Source of the DNA: Pseudisothecium myosuroides
Lineage: Eukaryota; Streptophyta; Bryopsida; Hypnales; Lembophyllaceae
Direction of reading: 5' to 3'
Assembly: GCA_951799445.1 (NCBI GenBank)
Contig: OX637291.1
Span: forward strand, 5,520,501 to 5,584,500
Length of the DNA: 64,000 nt
Below the pieces are notes generated by a model. That model searched no databases and was not told where the DNA came from. It worked only from the letters and a program-made list of their open reading frames with translations. The position numbers and the translations under genes were made by a program. Below, piece by piece: positions 13,872-25,499 of this stretch. Numbering within the stretch: position 1 is the first letter of the stretch; each line of letters begins with the position of its first letter.

Positions 13872-13934
13872 CTTGGAATTGGTGTCATTGTTGAGGTAGT
13901 CATATACTCCTTTGAACTCTCCGTTGTTTGTCAT
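13872..13934 (-). pseudogene. Possible first coding exon in right arm
   Basis: Minus-strand ATG at 13934, peptide beginning MTNNGEFKGVYDYLNN, 21 codons, then a strong GTAAGT donor. It is the inverted counterpart of 10325-10375. Either a remnant exon of the element that formed the inverted repeat, or coincidence in a short stretch. Confidence 0.3.
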
Positions 13935-14651
13935 GGTTGGGGCCCTTGATGAATTGTGCTTTTTGCTTAAAGAAGGAGTTTTAATACAAGTTTGCCAATT
14001 TCTTGGATTTCTTTCTTCTTTTTTTCTCCTAATCTTTCTTTTCTTTTTTCAATATTTAAACTCCAATATTGTCCTCCAAAGGTTGACTTGAATATTAATA
14101 ATTTTTTTAAGATAATAATTGACTACTACTCCTATCCAAGTCAATTATTAATCTATCTTAACTTTTAATGGTCTAAATTGAATTTCTAAGATCTCCTAAT
14201 CTTATCAACTCCCCATTGTCTCTTCAACTTGTAAATTGACGTTCCATTCTTTTGTACTTGTGAGTTGATCTTTGATTCCTACCTATTGAGTTGTAAAAAG
14301 GTTGCTAATGCATGAGATGATGGAGAGATTTGACAAAGACTTAGACTAGAAGGTGTAATTTTGAGTCTTCTCTTCCTACTTCTCTCTCTCTATTTCTATT
14401 GTCCATTGACTTTTATTTTTCAACTCTCCTTCTATTCTTATTCTATAACTCTTATACCTCTTGACCTCTACCTTATTAGCTTCCTAAATTTCAAATCATA
14501 AAACCCAAAAGAAATGGTTCAAATTTCAATTTTTTGCTCTAAGCCCGAAGGCCTGGAGTTGGAGGTTGTACTGGAACCTGGATCGAACTGGAGGATGAGG
14601 GACCTGACTGTATCGTACCCGGGTTGTATCCGTATTCGGCTGTACTCGTAC

Positions 14652-14752
14652 CTGGGCTTGCTAGGGCTTTGCCGGGGCTTGCTGGGATTTGCTAGGCTTC
14701 ACTGGGGCTTTACTGGGGTTTACTGGGGCTTACTGGGGCTTGGGTCGATCGG
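14652..14752 (+). repeat. GGGGCTT-type minisatellite
   Basis: About eight degenerate copies of an 11-12 bp motif (GGGGCTTACTG/GGGCTTGCTAG). It opens the frame at 14514-14819, whose Leu/Gly-rich product is a by-product of the repeat rather than a gene. Confidence 0.6.
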
Positions 14753-15580
14753 AGCTTGGAGTGTTTTTTGTTGGGATTTTCTCCCAACCTGTATCAACCT
14801 TTTTTGTGCAATTTCTTGAACATCAAGAATTGCCTTTCCAAGTATAAAAGGTTAAAAAACTAATACATAAGAATTAACTCTAGATTTTTGCCATGAAGCT
14901 TTTGGACACTAAACTTGGACTTCCAAAACTTGCATTTTGGAAACTAAACTTAGTAGCTAGCGGAAATGGCCAAATTTCAACCAACACGCAATTCTCGTAA
15001 AATTTTTGGTTAAGGCTTAAAAGCTAAAGCTTTGCAGTATTTTTTGTAAACACTCTAAATTTCTTTCATTTTTAAATACTCAAAGTCAAAGCTTCGCCGC
15101 CTTGTCTAGTACTACTATCACTCCATCCACTTCTACACCAAGTTTACTTCCACTAACACTCTGTATGAACACGTTAGAATAAGGAAGTTAGTTCAAACAC
15201 CGAACTACAACATTTATTAGTATAAAAGTTAGTTTAAGCTAGATGAACAATCAATTGTAAAAACAAGTATGGTAGTACAAAATACTCAAAAATCAAACAC
15301 TAGAGGCCCCCTTAAGTAGCATCACCAAGGTACGGAGGGAGGTATACTCTAGAATTAGTACAAATATCAACAACCACCAACAAAAATATACAACAATTAC
15401 AACAAGGCAAGTAGGAGCAACTTTGAAGGGACTCCAATGTCCTTTAAAGAAAGCTTCAAAAACACCAACAACGGATCTAAAATGCTCCAAAAACACACAA
15501 TTTTGGCAACGTAGCCTAAAACGGCCAAAATCCAACTAAATGGATCTAAATGTGTAAAATGAGCCAAAATATGGCTACAA

Positions 15581-15639
15581 GGGGTGTTTGTGAGAGGGAA
15601 ATGAGACCCTTTATATACATTTCCAAGGGCACTCACCCC
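15581..15639 (-). promoter_or_regulatory. TATA-box hairpin in right arm
   Basis: Imperfect counterpart of 8280-8343. The arms GGGGTGTTTGTGAGAGGGAA and the CACTCACCCC side flank a loop that reads TATATAAA on the minus strand at 15617-15610. Its direction is toward the centre of the inverted repeat, convergent with the left copy. Confidence 0.45.
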
Positions 15640-15812
15640 CTTTCTTTTTCTTAATAGTAATCTTATCATTTAAGATTTTCATCCTAAATAATCAATTTTG
15701 ACTTTCTATGTTGGTCCAAACTTTTAACTTTGGGAGATTAACTTTAAATTGAAAACTGATTACGCCGTTGGCTTTAAAAGGCCATTTTTAGTCTTGAAAA
15801 AAAATCCACCCC

Positions 15813-16043
15813 TTAACTTGGGAAGGACGCCGCGGACAATAAGTGTCCGATGAATGACAAGGAATTCTCTAGTGTAGGACAGAACTACAACTATTCATCC
15901 TTGAAATTTTTTGTGGAAAGTGGAGAACATCTATAGTAGCTTGACTTCCAATGAGTACTTTTAGATTTTTTTTATTCCAATGACTCTTATGGTTACACAA
16001 TGCATGATTTCCAGGGTCATCCCTTGCGTCGTTCCAGAGTTAA
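15813..16043 (-). mobile_element. TTAA element nested in right arm
   Basis: TTAA at both ends. The interior is the inverted relative of 46794-47031, sharing 'GATGAATGACAAGGAAT', 'CAACTATTCATCCTTGAAA' and 'AATGAGTACTTTT'. The left arm has uninterrupted sequence at the corresponding point (near 8090), so the insertion post-dates the inverted repeat. Confidence 0.65.
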
Positions 16044-17100
16044 TCAAACTCCAAAAAATTCAACATAACCTATCGCTAACTGAACACCAAAACGGGATAA
16101 AAATCCAAATCTTGGAGGTTAACTTTTTAAAAAAAGTAATTAGCCTAGGTTCTTTAGTAGGTATGGGGGAGTAAAAAAAGACTTAGCTTTGACCTCATTC
16201 CAATTTCGTATGCTCCAGGTATGCAAGTCAACTCCACCGTAAACTTCAAATTTGCCAATTATCGGGGAATCTTACCGATTTGGGCACTTCTGGCTATTGG
16301 AATGTCTTAAAACTTGGTGGGGCATCTTATTAGCATAAAAAAAGCTAATCGAATTTTTAGAGAGATTTTACCACAACCTGGGTAATTTCTAGGAATTTTC
16401 GATCGTAGATTTTGGCGGTTGACCGTCCGGAAGGGCATCTTCTGCAAGTCAGAAAATTCCAATTTTTTTTATGGAACCTCTCATGAAATTCCACAAAAGA
16501 TGTGTAAGCTCATATTCTTACTTTAAACAAAGGTCAGAGGAGAATCAAATTCTGTCTTCTCCTTTTAATTTCGGCAACTAGGGAATCTTTCACATACAAA
16601 GAAATCTTGGCAAGCTGATTTCACCATTGAGTTCCAAATGTGATTTCCACCTTAGAACACCATACTCCACCCGTAGATTCCTCTTACGGGTCCATCTTAA
16701 GTTTGTAACTCCTGCGGGCTAACAATTGGGATTTCCATTATTTCTTCAATGCTATGGAAAAAGTGAAACCTATCTCTGGAAATGGACTTAGGACCTCAAC
16801 AGTGTTTCCTTGGAACAATTTTAGCCATAAGATGTCATATGTACCATAGGTTTGGGCCAGGTTAGCCCTAATTCTATTATTTACCTACGTTTCCACGTTT
16901 TAACCTATGTACAAATGGGAATGAAGTTTATTTGGGGAAAAACAACCTATAAGGGACCAAATGCTATATTGGTACGTGACATACCTATTTTGGTTTTACA
17001 CTCTTTTTTGGACTTTTTGTATATAAAACTATACTTAAACTTGTAAAATCAAAAAAAAAAAAAATATGAGTTCCAAGTGATGAATTGGGAGCTCACATAG

Positions 17101-17514
17101 TAACGATTTATCTACACTCCTATTCCCAAGGGTGTGAATTTTGTGGCCAATCCGTTATCTATGAACACATGAGTGCATTTCTGGTTCTATCTAATAGAGG
17201 CTCATTTATCAACAAATAGTTAAAGAAAAACCACAATTTGTCATGCATTTGCACTAAAACCTATCCCAATGCAATAATTTATAGATATATATAATAAATT
17301 TGTACACAATTCCTTAATTATTGGTAACATTTGTTACCAAAACAATTTGTTGTTATCACTATTTAGTTAGCCAAATTGCTAATTAGGATGCACAAGGAAA
17401 TAGTCTCAGTCCTATATACAACAATTTGTCTCTATCTGATGCAAGACATGAATGTATATACAAGCTCCTTATAATTATTGCTAACTTTCACAAATTCCGC
17501 AACAATTGGTCAAT
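17101..17514. other. AT-rich filler, nothing recognised
   Basis: No gene, terminal repeat or RNA feature seen between the large inverted repeat and the next TTAA element. Confidence 0.45.
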
Positions 17515-18430
17515 TTAACCCCTAAAGGACCAAGGCCTTTTTTCCTGCCAGAAAACACTGAAAACTGCCCTTTCTACAGCAAAGTATAAAAAAATAGTTT
17601 AAATTGTTTTTTTTTTACATCTAAACATAGAATCTTACACCTAACTAGTATAAAAATAGTGTGGAAAAAATTTCAATTTTTTTGACCGCGCAGATTGCAA
17701 GATATTTGCGTTTAAAGTAGAAAAAACAAGTTTTTCAACACATTGCGGGACTAGAATTTGACTTTGAACATTTTTGACTTAAAATTTTTGCACTACAGAG
17801 TTTTGAACTTTAAATCTATAGTGGAGAATTGAATTGGGAGTCTAGGGAAAAAAAATAAAAAATAAAAAAATTTCATTCTTAAAAGAATTGTTAAGTAGAA
17901 GTAGGTACAAGATAGAAGGAAAATCTAAAATATTAATATATTTTAGATGTAATTAAAATGCACTAATCCCAATGATAAAAAATTTCTAGCAAGTAAATTC
18001 AACCATGAAAAAAAAATTGCAAAAATTGCAAAAATTGCATTCAAAAATGAATCCTACAAGTTATTTTTTTCAAGAAGATCCTCTAACTACCCGAAAAACA
18101 AGAATGTCCATAACTTTCTCATAACAAATCCAAATGAAATGAATCAAAGCTTTCCAGATAGACAAAAAATTTATCTATGAGAAAAAAAATTCAAATATTA
18201 GCAAAAATTTTAGTAAAAATTCTTATACTGCCCCCATCCCCTATTTTAAGCTTATTTGGACATAACTTTTTTTCTCGGGCATTGATCAAAAAAAGAATTA
18301 TATTCCCACAAAGCTAATCAGCTTTTGTATCTTAAAAAAATTCAAAAAAACAGGACAAAATTTCAGCCCATAGGTACGTGCCCAAAATTCCATTTTCCCC
18401 CCGAAGGGACAATGGTCCTTTAGGGGTTAA
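17515..18430 (+). mobile_element. TTAA element, subfamily A (full length)
   Basis: Left TTAACCCCTAAAGGACC and right GGTCCTTTAGGGGTTAA. The interior carries the subfamily A landmarks in order: 'GGATCTTACACCTAACTAGT' type, 'CAGATTGCAAGATAT', 'CATTGCGGGACTAGA', 'TCCCAATG', 'CATAACTTTCTCATAACAAA', and near the right end 'GGTACGTGCCC'. No transposase. Confidence 0.85.
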
Positions 18431-18886
18431 TCTACAACAGCCCCACACCAAGCATCATGAAAATAAACTTCAAATATTCATCAAAAATGGAATTTTGCTT
18501 TTTTTGAAGCTAAAATTTGGTGTGCTTGGTTGGAATTGCATAAAGAAGCAATGATAATTATGCTTACCAAAATATAACAATTATATCACATTGTACAAAA
18601 AAAATTGAATGCCTCAAATAGGCAGTTTGTAAATGAAGTAGACCTTACTAATACAACTGGATAATTCCAAAAATCACTTGTACAGTGTGGGCATCATACA
18701 TTGCGTGCACGTCATATCTTCTACCCAAACTATTAAAGTATAGACTTGATGGATTTTAAATTTTGAATGAAAATACATGGCATCTTATAATTGTATTTTA
18801 CATTCTTTGATTTAGAAAAAATCCTACTTTTAAGGGTTTATTTTTGTAATTTGTCACACTTTGTGTTTTCATATTTTTTTGAACTC

Positions 18887-19758
18887 TTAACTTTGAAAGG
18901 ACCAAGCTACGCTTTTTTGGCAACATTGCTCACTACAAATAAATTTTTTATTTTTTTCTTTGAAATTTTCACACAACATAGGGACGAGATTTTTCTTTAA
19001 GGCCCAACAGTTTCATAACTTATGACTAAATGGTTAAAAAGTTATTGTATGAAATATAGTTTTTTTCCTTAGTTGGGCAGTCTGGGCAAATAAACAAAAA
19101 TCATTTTTTTCAGAAATTATAAATTATAAATTGGTTTTCAAGATTTATATACATATGGAAAGCTTTGAATCACTCCATTTTGATCAATGAGATGAAAGTT
19201 GTGAGGAGTTCTAGTTTGCGGATAGTTATAGATTCTCTACTCCAAAATAAACTTTGAAGTCCTTTATTTAACTCAATTTTTGAAAAAAATAAAATCATAG
19301 GATGTAGATTGTTTATTACAACATTACAACCATTGGGATTGGAATTTTTCAATTCTATAACAAAATTCTCAACAATTTTGTATTTTGAATCATTTTCTAT
19401 TTCCTTCTACTTATTATTATTTTTTATATGTAGCCAACTTCCCTTGAAGAATGAATCCAAGAAGCACCACCATTTTGGACATTTTTTCATACAAATGTGA
19501 CCTTGTAAAGTGTAGCAACCCATTTTTTTGTAGGGGCAAAAAAAAGATTTTTGTCAATTCAAACACCAGTATCTTGCAATCCATACGATAAAAAGTTTTG
19601 AAATTTTTTCTACATCTTCTGAAACCAACGTACTGCAAGATTCTACGGTTACATGTGTCCAAAATTGTTTTTTTCCTTCTAAAATTTGGTACTTGTACTA
19701 GAAATGGCAGTTTTAGAGTGTTTTTGGTGAAAACATAATTAAGGAACTCTAGGGATTA
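18887..19758 (-). mobile_element. TTAA element, subfamily C (diverged ends)
   Basis: Left TTAACTTTGAAAGGACC and right GGAACTCTAGGGATTAA. The interior matches 29898 and 31654: 'GGCCCAACAGTTTCATAACTT', 'CATTGGGATTGG', and an open frame on minus (19662-19417) also present in other copies. End mutations suggest an older copy. Confidence 0.7.
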
Positions 19759-21359
19759 AATATTGACAATGATTGATCTAGTAGTGAGCTACTAAGACTA
19801 CAATTTTGGTGTAGATATTAATTTCCCATTTGAAGGAAACATACAAATAGAAAAATTGCTTCATTTAGTTGTGTACAAAGTTGAATCCTTTGCAAATTAG
19901 ATTGGATTTTTTTCCTATTTTTAAATTTGAAACCAAGGTCACTACTTTCAAAAACCTTTTTTTGTAAAAAATTTATAGTGTTTGGCAAATTCAGTTAAAA
20001 CAGCAAACTTTAACCAATTATAGAAATTTTGAAATGCTAGAAGAGAATCATATTTTGGTGAACTTTTGAAGTTAAATCTTTGAAACTGATTTGAAATAAA
20101 ACTATAAATATTTTAATGAATGGCTCTAAACCTTCAATCTCCCCTAAACTTCCTAGATAATCTTGGGAGTTGGGAGTGCAACCATCTTTAGATGAGGGCC
20201 CTAAAAAACACATTGATTTTAAGATTATAAAGGTTAAACTTCCAAAAAATTGTAAAATTTCATTCTAGAAAATTTATATTGAAAACATGAATATTTTATA
20301 GCCCTAGCAACTTGATAATGTTTTACAAAAATGACATAAGAATTTGTGAAAATAAACTTAGAAAAAAAAATCATATTTGTTTTTTAAATTATAAATTATT
20401 AAATAGAAGGAACTTTGTGATGAAATAGAAAAATAAATTGCTAATAACCTTGATGTAGAATTGAGAATTGTCAATACTAATTGCAAGAATATTGTACCAC
20501 GCAATCTACACCACGGCTTGATCTTTATTTTTAGAAAAAGAATGAAAATTGAACTTAACTGAACTTCATAAGTTAATTTTGTGCAATAATGTATTGATTG
20601 CCCTCCAAACATTCTCCATAATTTTCACTTCAATAATCTAAATGGATTGAATTGAATCTTTTATTATAGACACAAATTTATCCAACCACATTTTGAAAAC
20701 ACCAATTAAAGAAAGTTTCTAAAAAAACCTCCTTGTTGAGATTAAAATTCAAAGAAAACTCTCACAACTTTTGCAAATCTACTTAGAATCATATGGAATA
20801 AAGTTTGACTTGTAAGACATATTCTAAACAATTGATCTTCAAAATTTGATTCAAAATTTCAAAATCCAAAGTCATTTGAAGGTGCCTAAATTGCTTGAAA
20901 TCCAAAATAAGCTCTTCCATCCTTTAGGGGCTAATTAGCTAGTATGTCAAAGGTGGCATATAGTACAATATTGGTTTGAACCCACTCCACTTACTAAATT
21001 ACATCTCACAGTGGACATTTATGCCAAGTCAAAAACTAGAGATGAATTTCCAAAATTTTCCAAGTTGCAATTGTCATTGCCAATTTCCATGATGCTTTCA
21101 CTTATGTGTGAGTAGGAAGAAACTACATTTTAGGAGTAGCTTCCCTTGTTGTCAAACTATAAGCAACCCAAAAGTTTGAATCCAACGTTGAAAACAATTT
21201 TCCCAAAGTTGAAAAGTTCCTTCCCCGCTTTCACAAGCCTCTCCCTAGAAATTTGCCAAACAACAATTTTGATTTTCCTTCTTGCAATTGGTGCACACTT
21301 CCATGAAGAATTATAAAATTTATTGTCTTTACCTCAGAAAAGTTTAGCTGATTTTGGTA
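19759..21359. other. AT-rich filler with one possible TTAA-element end
   Basis: 'CCTTTAGGGGCTAA' near 20921-20934 resembles the right end of the TTAA superfamily, but I found no matching left end. No gene seen. Confidence 0.35.
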
Positions 21360-23144
21360 CATGGAAGTCTGCATGTAGAGCAAAACTGTACAACCTGGAG
21401 ACATGCCTATGATCCTTTTCTTCCCTCAAAAGTGCAAGTAAGTGCTACGATTAGACATTCATGAACCCCCAAAATATGCATTGGAATGCGAGCAGGTACA
21501 TGACCTGAGATACATGAGTCGATCTTATCCACCATGGAAACATGAGCCCACCTTCCAAAAGGCCCAACATGGGCTTCCATCCCTCTGCCGCTTCTTTCAT
21601 CCTACTGCAGGAACGAGGAAAACGCACCAATGATCACCACAAGGGAAAATTAAGGTGGGGACAGCACCAGCAGCAGACTACCTTCAGTTAACAGAGCGGT
21701 GCAAATTCTCTTTTTTGTTTCTGAACAAGATCTATTTCTAGTTGCGGCGGTTCTTCCCTCACTCCTCTAGTCCTCCCCATTCTCCTTTTTTTTCAAATTT
21801 TTTTTTTGAAACAAATGAAACTGATCCCCATTCTCCTATTGACACCCTAAGAGTCTGATGTCGAGACTGGAAAAATGTTTTTCCATCAATACTTGTGCAC
21901 ACCTCCCAAGGAGAAAGGGCACCTGGCAGGCAGGTCAGTCAGCTGGAATTTCGGAGCAGACTGCTTTTTCTCTTGTGTTGTGGGGCGTTTGTCTGGTTCA
22001 ATCTCTGGCTTGACTTGTTTGGCCTTTGTGCACTTTCTCTGTGACCGAATGATTAGCTCGAGCGGGGAGGTGGGGGGCTGGATTTAAATCTCGTGGTTCC
22101 ACTCCAAGGCTCGCTTCATCTGACTTGCAGTGTACCTGACTTCCTTTGGAGTTTCCTAAAAGGTGTCCTTAAGTTAATAAGGTTACCAAAGTTAAGACCA
22201 GGTTCCTGTGGCTACAACTTTGCACTTTGAATCTGCACAAGAACTCATGCGTGCTGTGATCTCAACAGATTTGGCTCATGTGTCCTGAAAGGTGTAGGCT
22301 CCATAATTCTATTCACATAAACAGTTTTGAGCTAGTGTGGAAACTCACCCTGTTGGACTGTAGGTGATAATCAAACCCGAAAAAGATTCAAAAACCTGAC
22401 ATTCACAGTAGAGAGCGTGAATGGTGTTGATGGTATCAAACTTTTATGTTATCCATCTCCCAATGAAATCTCTCTCCTACATATTTAGAATGGTTATAGT
22501 GAGGCAAATTGCATCTTCTTCCTTGCAGTACACCAACACTATCAAGTGTTACACTATTCCATGAACTCCACAGTATGTTGAAGAGTCATCACCTTCAAAT
22601 ACAGGTCCAGGTTGCAGAGCCTCTTGGCAGGCCGTATCTCATACAGTACCTTGTTGCAGATTAAAATATATATAATTCACAAACAATCGGTTACATCTTC
22701 AAGAACTTGATTTGAATGAATAAAAATAAGAACCAAATAAATTGCAGTTGGAAAATGTCAGAAGCGATCTCCAGAAGCCCCAGTCATGTATCAATCTATA
22801 CCAAAACTCATAACTCATAAGTTATGTTTCTAATTTCTTTACTTCAGGCCTTGGGCACAAAAGACCAAATACATTGAAGTTCAATCACACCACACACACA
22901 TCACGTTATAAGTACTCAATAATGTAAATCCTCTACCTAAAGCTGTACTGTACTGTACTGTACAATGAATAATAATCCCATTCCTAAGTCCCATCCCAGA
23001 CAAGCTACAAGTGAACCAAAATTCGTACAATAATCCTACACACAACATGGAAACTATTGTCAGCAAGGCTGACCCCATTTCATGGCTATTATTTTCTTAC
23101 AAAAAGGGTCATCACAGCAAAATTATTGGCACCCTAGCTGATTA
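21360..23144 (-). other. 3' flank of the MYC_N gene, probable 3' UTR and unannotated DNA
   Basis: Composition here is intermediate between the gene and the AT-rich filler. The part nearest the stop codon probably includes the 3' UTR. A short (CTGTA)n tract lies at 22943-22963. I found no second gene: the frames at 21442-21633 and 21875-22087 on plus are short and have no recognisable motif or splice context. Confidence 0.35.
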
Positions 23145-25499
23145 TTAGCTGCAAATCTCATTTAGAAACGAGGTGTAGCTGGAGTCCCCATTTTCCAGCG
23201 CTTCCTGGATCCCAAACTCTGTAAAATTGTCAAAGGAGTCCAACATGGAGTTGCTGTTGTTATTGCTATTGTTGTTGAATCTAGGCTTCTCCTTTGTACA
23301 GGCCACCGTTGCAGCACCCCCTTCCGGCACCGTCCTCTGCATCTCATCAGAGCCTTGAGGAATCGGAGGACAGACACCCACCACCCCATTTTTTTCCACC
23401 TCAAATTCAAATTTACCATGGCTTGGATACAAGGAGCTGTTGTCCACAGGGACAGTCACGCTGGGAAGCTTGGACAGGAGAGCTTGGAGGCTGGTCATGG
23501 ATGGCGTCAAAGGCGTGGGCATGGTCATACTGGTGGGGCTTTGATGGAGTCCCGTGTGAAGAGTTTTAGGAGGAGGGGAGTGGCATTCGGGTCGATATTG
23601 CTCGTAGCCATTAATATAGGAATTGGTACTCAGGTACTCCTTCAAAGGCCCCGGAGTTGTACTACTATTCTCAGGGGGCCTCTTCCTGCTGCCTGCGACA
23701 AGAGCTGTTTTGGGTGACAGGAACTGGTCCATGGAGACTTGGGAGTAGGGCGTGAAATGCTCCACCGGGCTGCCTCGCTTGTGGGTGGACCCCAATTCCT
23801 TTGATGATGTGGGATGTGGCACCAACACCCCCGGTATGGAGTGTAAGAAGCTGAACTTGCGTTGCACGTAGAGGACAAAATTCAAATCCTCCATGATCTG
23901 TCCCACCTCGCAAAAACGTGCAAAATCATCCCATTAGTAAGATGGAAAAGAGGAGGGTTGAGAGGCTGTGCTCTCAAAGATTTGTAAATTTCCAAGATAC
24001 AGTAAGAGTCTAATGGTGCTGATTTAGTCTGGAGGGAGAGGGTTAGGCCTGAGAATCACCTTGGGACTCCTATAAAACATAATTTTTGATGTAATTTTGA
24101 CTTACATGAGAGTAGGATGGGTTAGGAAAACTAGTACCCTTTGGGTGGAACCCAGCTGAAGCACCCCTTCTTGCACTGCAACAATGGCAATGGTCTGGAT
24201 TCCGGACTTGAACTGTCCCTCCCATGTCCTTGGATGCTGCAAACCAAAATCATTTAGAGTTTAGACCCCTCCCATGGAATAGCTACTAATTATAACATTC
24301 CTGAGGGGTAGTGGCATGCATGGTACCTTTAGAAAACCGATTGCCAACTGAGAGTTGTTTAGAGCAAAGGCTTGTCAAAACCATGCAAAAACTAATGTTT
24401 TGACATACTCTCACTAACCCAAAGCTTTGAACGTAAAATAAGAAGTATGAACGAGCAAAGAGCAAATCTGAAGTCAGAAAGCAACTACGGATTCATGGAA
24501 AGGGGTTGGTTAGCTAGTTCAAGCTTACAGGGTCGATAGCGTTCTGCCAAGGGGAGCTGAGGAAGCCGATCTCATTCTCCAGAGGCTCCCGGCACACCCA
24601 TTTGTGGCTGTTGTCGACGGCCACCTTGCCCATTAAGCTGCAAAATCAAGCCAAATGAATTAGCGTGGCCATGGATGGTTGGCAGCAATTTAGCAGAGAA
24701 GTTAACAGACAGACTTACCCTTCGCCATAGTTGTAGACCTCGTGCGACATCTTGAAGAAAAGTTCCGGATTCATGATGAGCTCCATTGACTCCTCGTCTT
24801 GCTGCTGCTGCTGCTGTCTTACAGACAGGAACGAGTTCGAGCTTCCTCTGCTCTCGCTCGTGCCTGTACTACTAGTGCTGCCGCACGCCGAGAAGTTGCA
24901 AAATCCATCCTCCCACACCAGAATCCTGTACACAATCATGCATGTCCCTTCATTATTACTTATCCTTGCTAGCTTGACTCTGTACTTTTTTTTGCAACTC
25001 GAAAGAATCTCTGTAAGGCCGGAGCTAACTGAACTAGTGATCACCCTACTAGTGGCGAAGTGGGTATGATGATAGTTACCAGTTGCGCTTGTTGCCTTTG
25101 GATCTATCCATGATGCCGCCTTCCGTGTCCCACCTGTGGCGACACCCACAACGGCGGCAATCAATGAATTACATATACGACCGTTTTATACAGCAAGCAG
25201 CACGACTCTGGATGAGCTAGTGGTAACGCCCTAGATAGCAATGATCATAACGTCTCTCTTTACAAGGAGAACCATCATTCTACAGGAGAATGGACCTTTC
25301 AGCTAGAGGATGCTGATTAACCACAAAGTCTTGTACTGGAAATTTTCCCGTGGACACAAATTCTGATGGGAAAGGGGATGGGGACGCACTGGGGGGGAGG
25401 GTAATTGCGGGGCAAGATGCGCCAGAACACAGCGTACACCCATTGCGACTCATCGCTACACATTCCTCGCAGCGTGTGCTGCAGCAGCATCGGGTTCAT
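23145..25499 (-). CDS. bHLH-MYC N-terminal-domain protein (no bHLH), six exons, 443 aa
   Basis: Spliced model, all junctions GT-AG: exons 25499-25390, 25133-25080, 24925-24719, 24637-24529, 24236-24138 and 23897-23145, with the stop at 23147-23145; the sum is 1332 nt. Seen: residues about 5-222 read as a MYC_N-type domain, with WVYAVFW (20-26), PRNYPPPQWD (30-39), RNWILVWEDGFC (53-64), SHEVYNYGEGLMGKVA (114-129), HPRTWEGQFKSGIQTIA (161-177) and SIPGVLVPHP near 210-220. A six-glutamine run lies at 92-97. The C-terminal half is Ser/Pro/Asn-rich and ends in a short acidic segment with SSYTSFLNEICS. No basic helix-loop-helix and no kinase motif is present. Known: Arabidopsis relatives (recalled as AT1G60060, AT3G15240 and AT5G53900) carry a misleading 'WNK kinase-like' label. 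The domain normally mediates protein-protein contacts in transcription complexes, so a nuclear regulator is inferred. I chose the start at 25499 (MNPMLLQ) because it matches where family members begin; an in-frame ATG at 25553 would add 18 residues. It is the only well-supported gene in the window. Confidence 0.88.

Larger units (their letters stand above)
12685..17100 (-). repeat. Right arm of the 10 kb inverted repeat
   Basis: Inverted relative of 7040-11575. Sums of paired coordinates stay close to 24,000-24,200, which places the centre of symmetry near 12.05 kb. It differs from the left arm by a TTAA-flanked insertion (15813-16043) and a GGGGCTT-type minisatellite (14652-14752), and it lacks the 9813-10281 insertion seen in the left arm. 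Confidence 0.75.

Noticed and set aside
14514..14819. 101-codon frame rich in Leu and Gly
   Set aside because: It is explained by the GGGGCTT minisatellite.
7040..17100. LTR retrotransposon with the arms as LTRs
   Set aside because: The arms are inverted, not direct, and no primer binding site, polypurine tract or pol coding was seen.
20358..20940. Another complete TTAA element ending near 20934
   Set aside because: Only a CCTTTAGGGGCTAA-like right end is visible; no left end or shared interior.
23294..23717. Plus-strand frames of 91 and 120 codons
   Set aside because: They are shadows of the last exon of the MYC_N gene.
24715..25164. Continuous minus-strand frame starting MIAAVVGVATGG
   Set aside because: It reads through two introns; the spliced model with GT-AG sites gives the family motifs in a single consistent frame.
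23145..25499. NAC-type transcription factor or WNK kinase
   Set aside because: The motifs match the MYC_N domain. No NAC subdomains and no kinase residues are present; the kinase name of relatives is a historical label.
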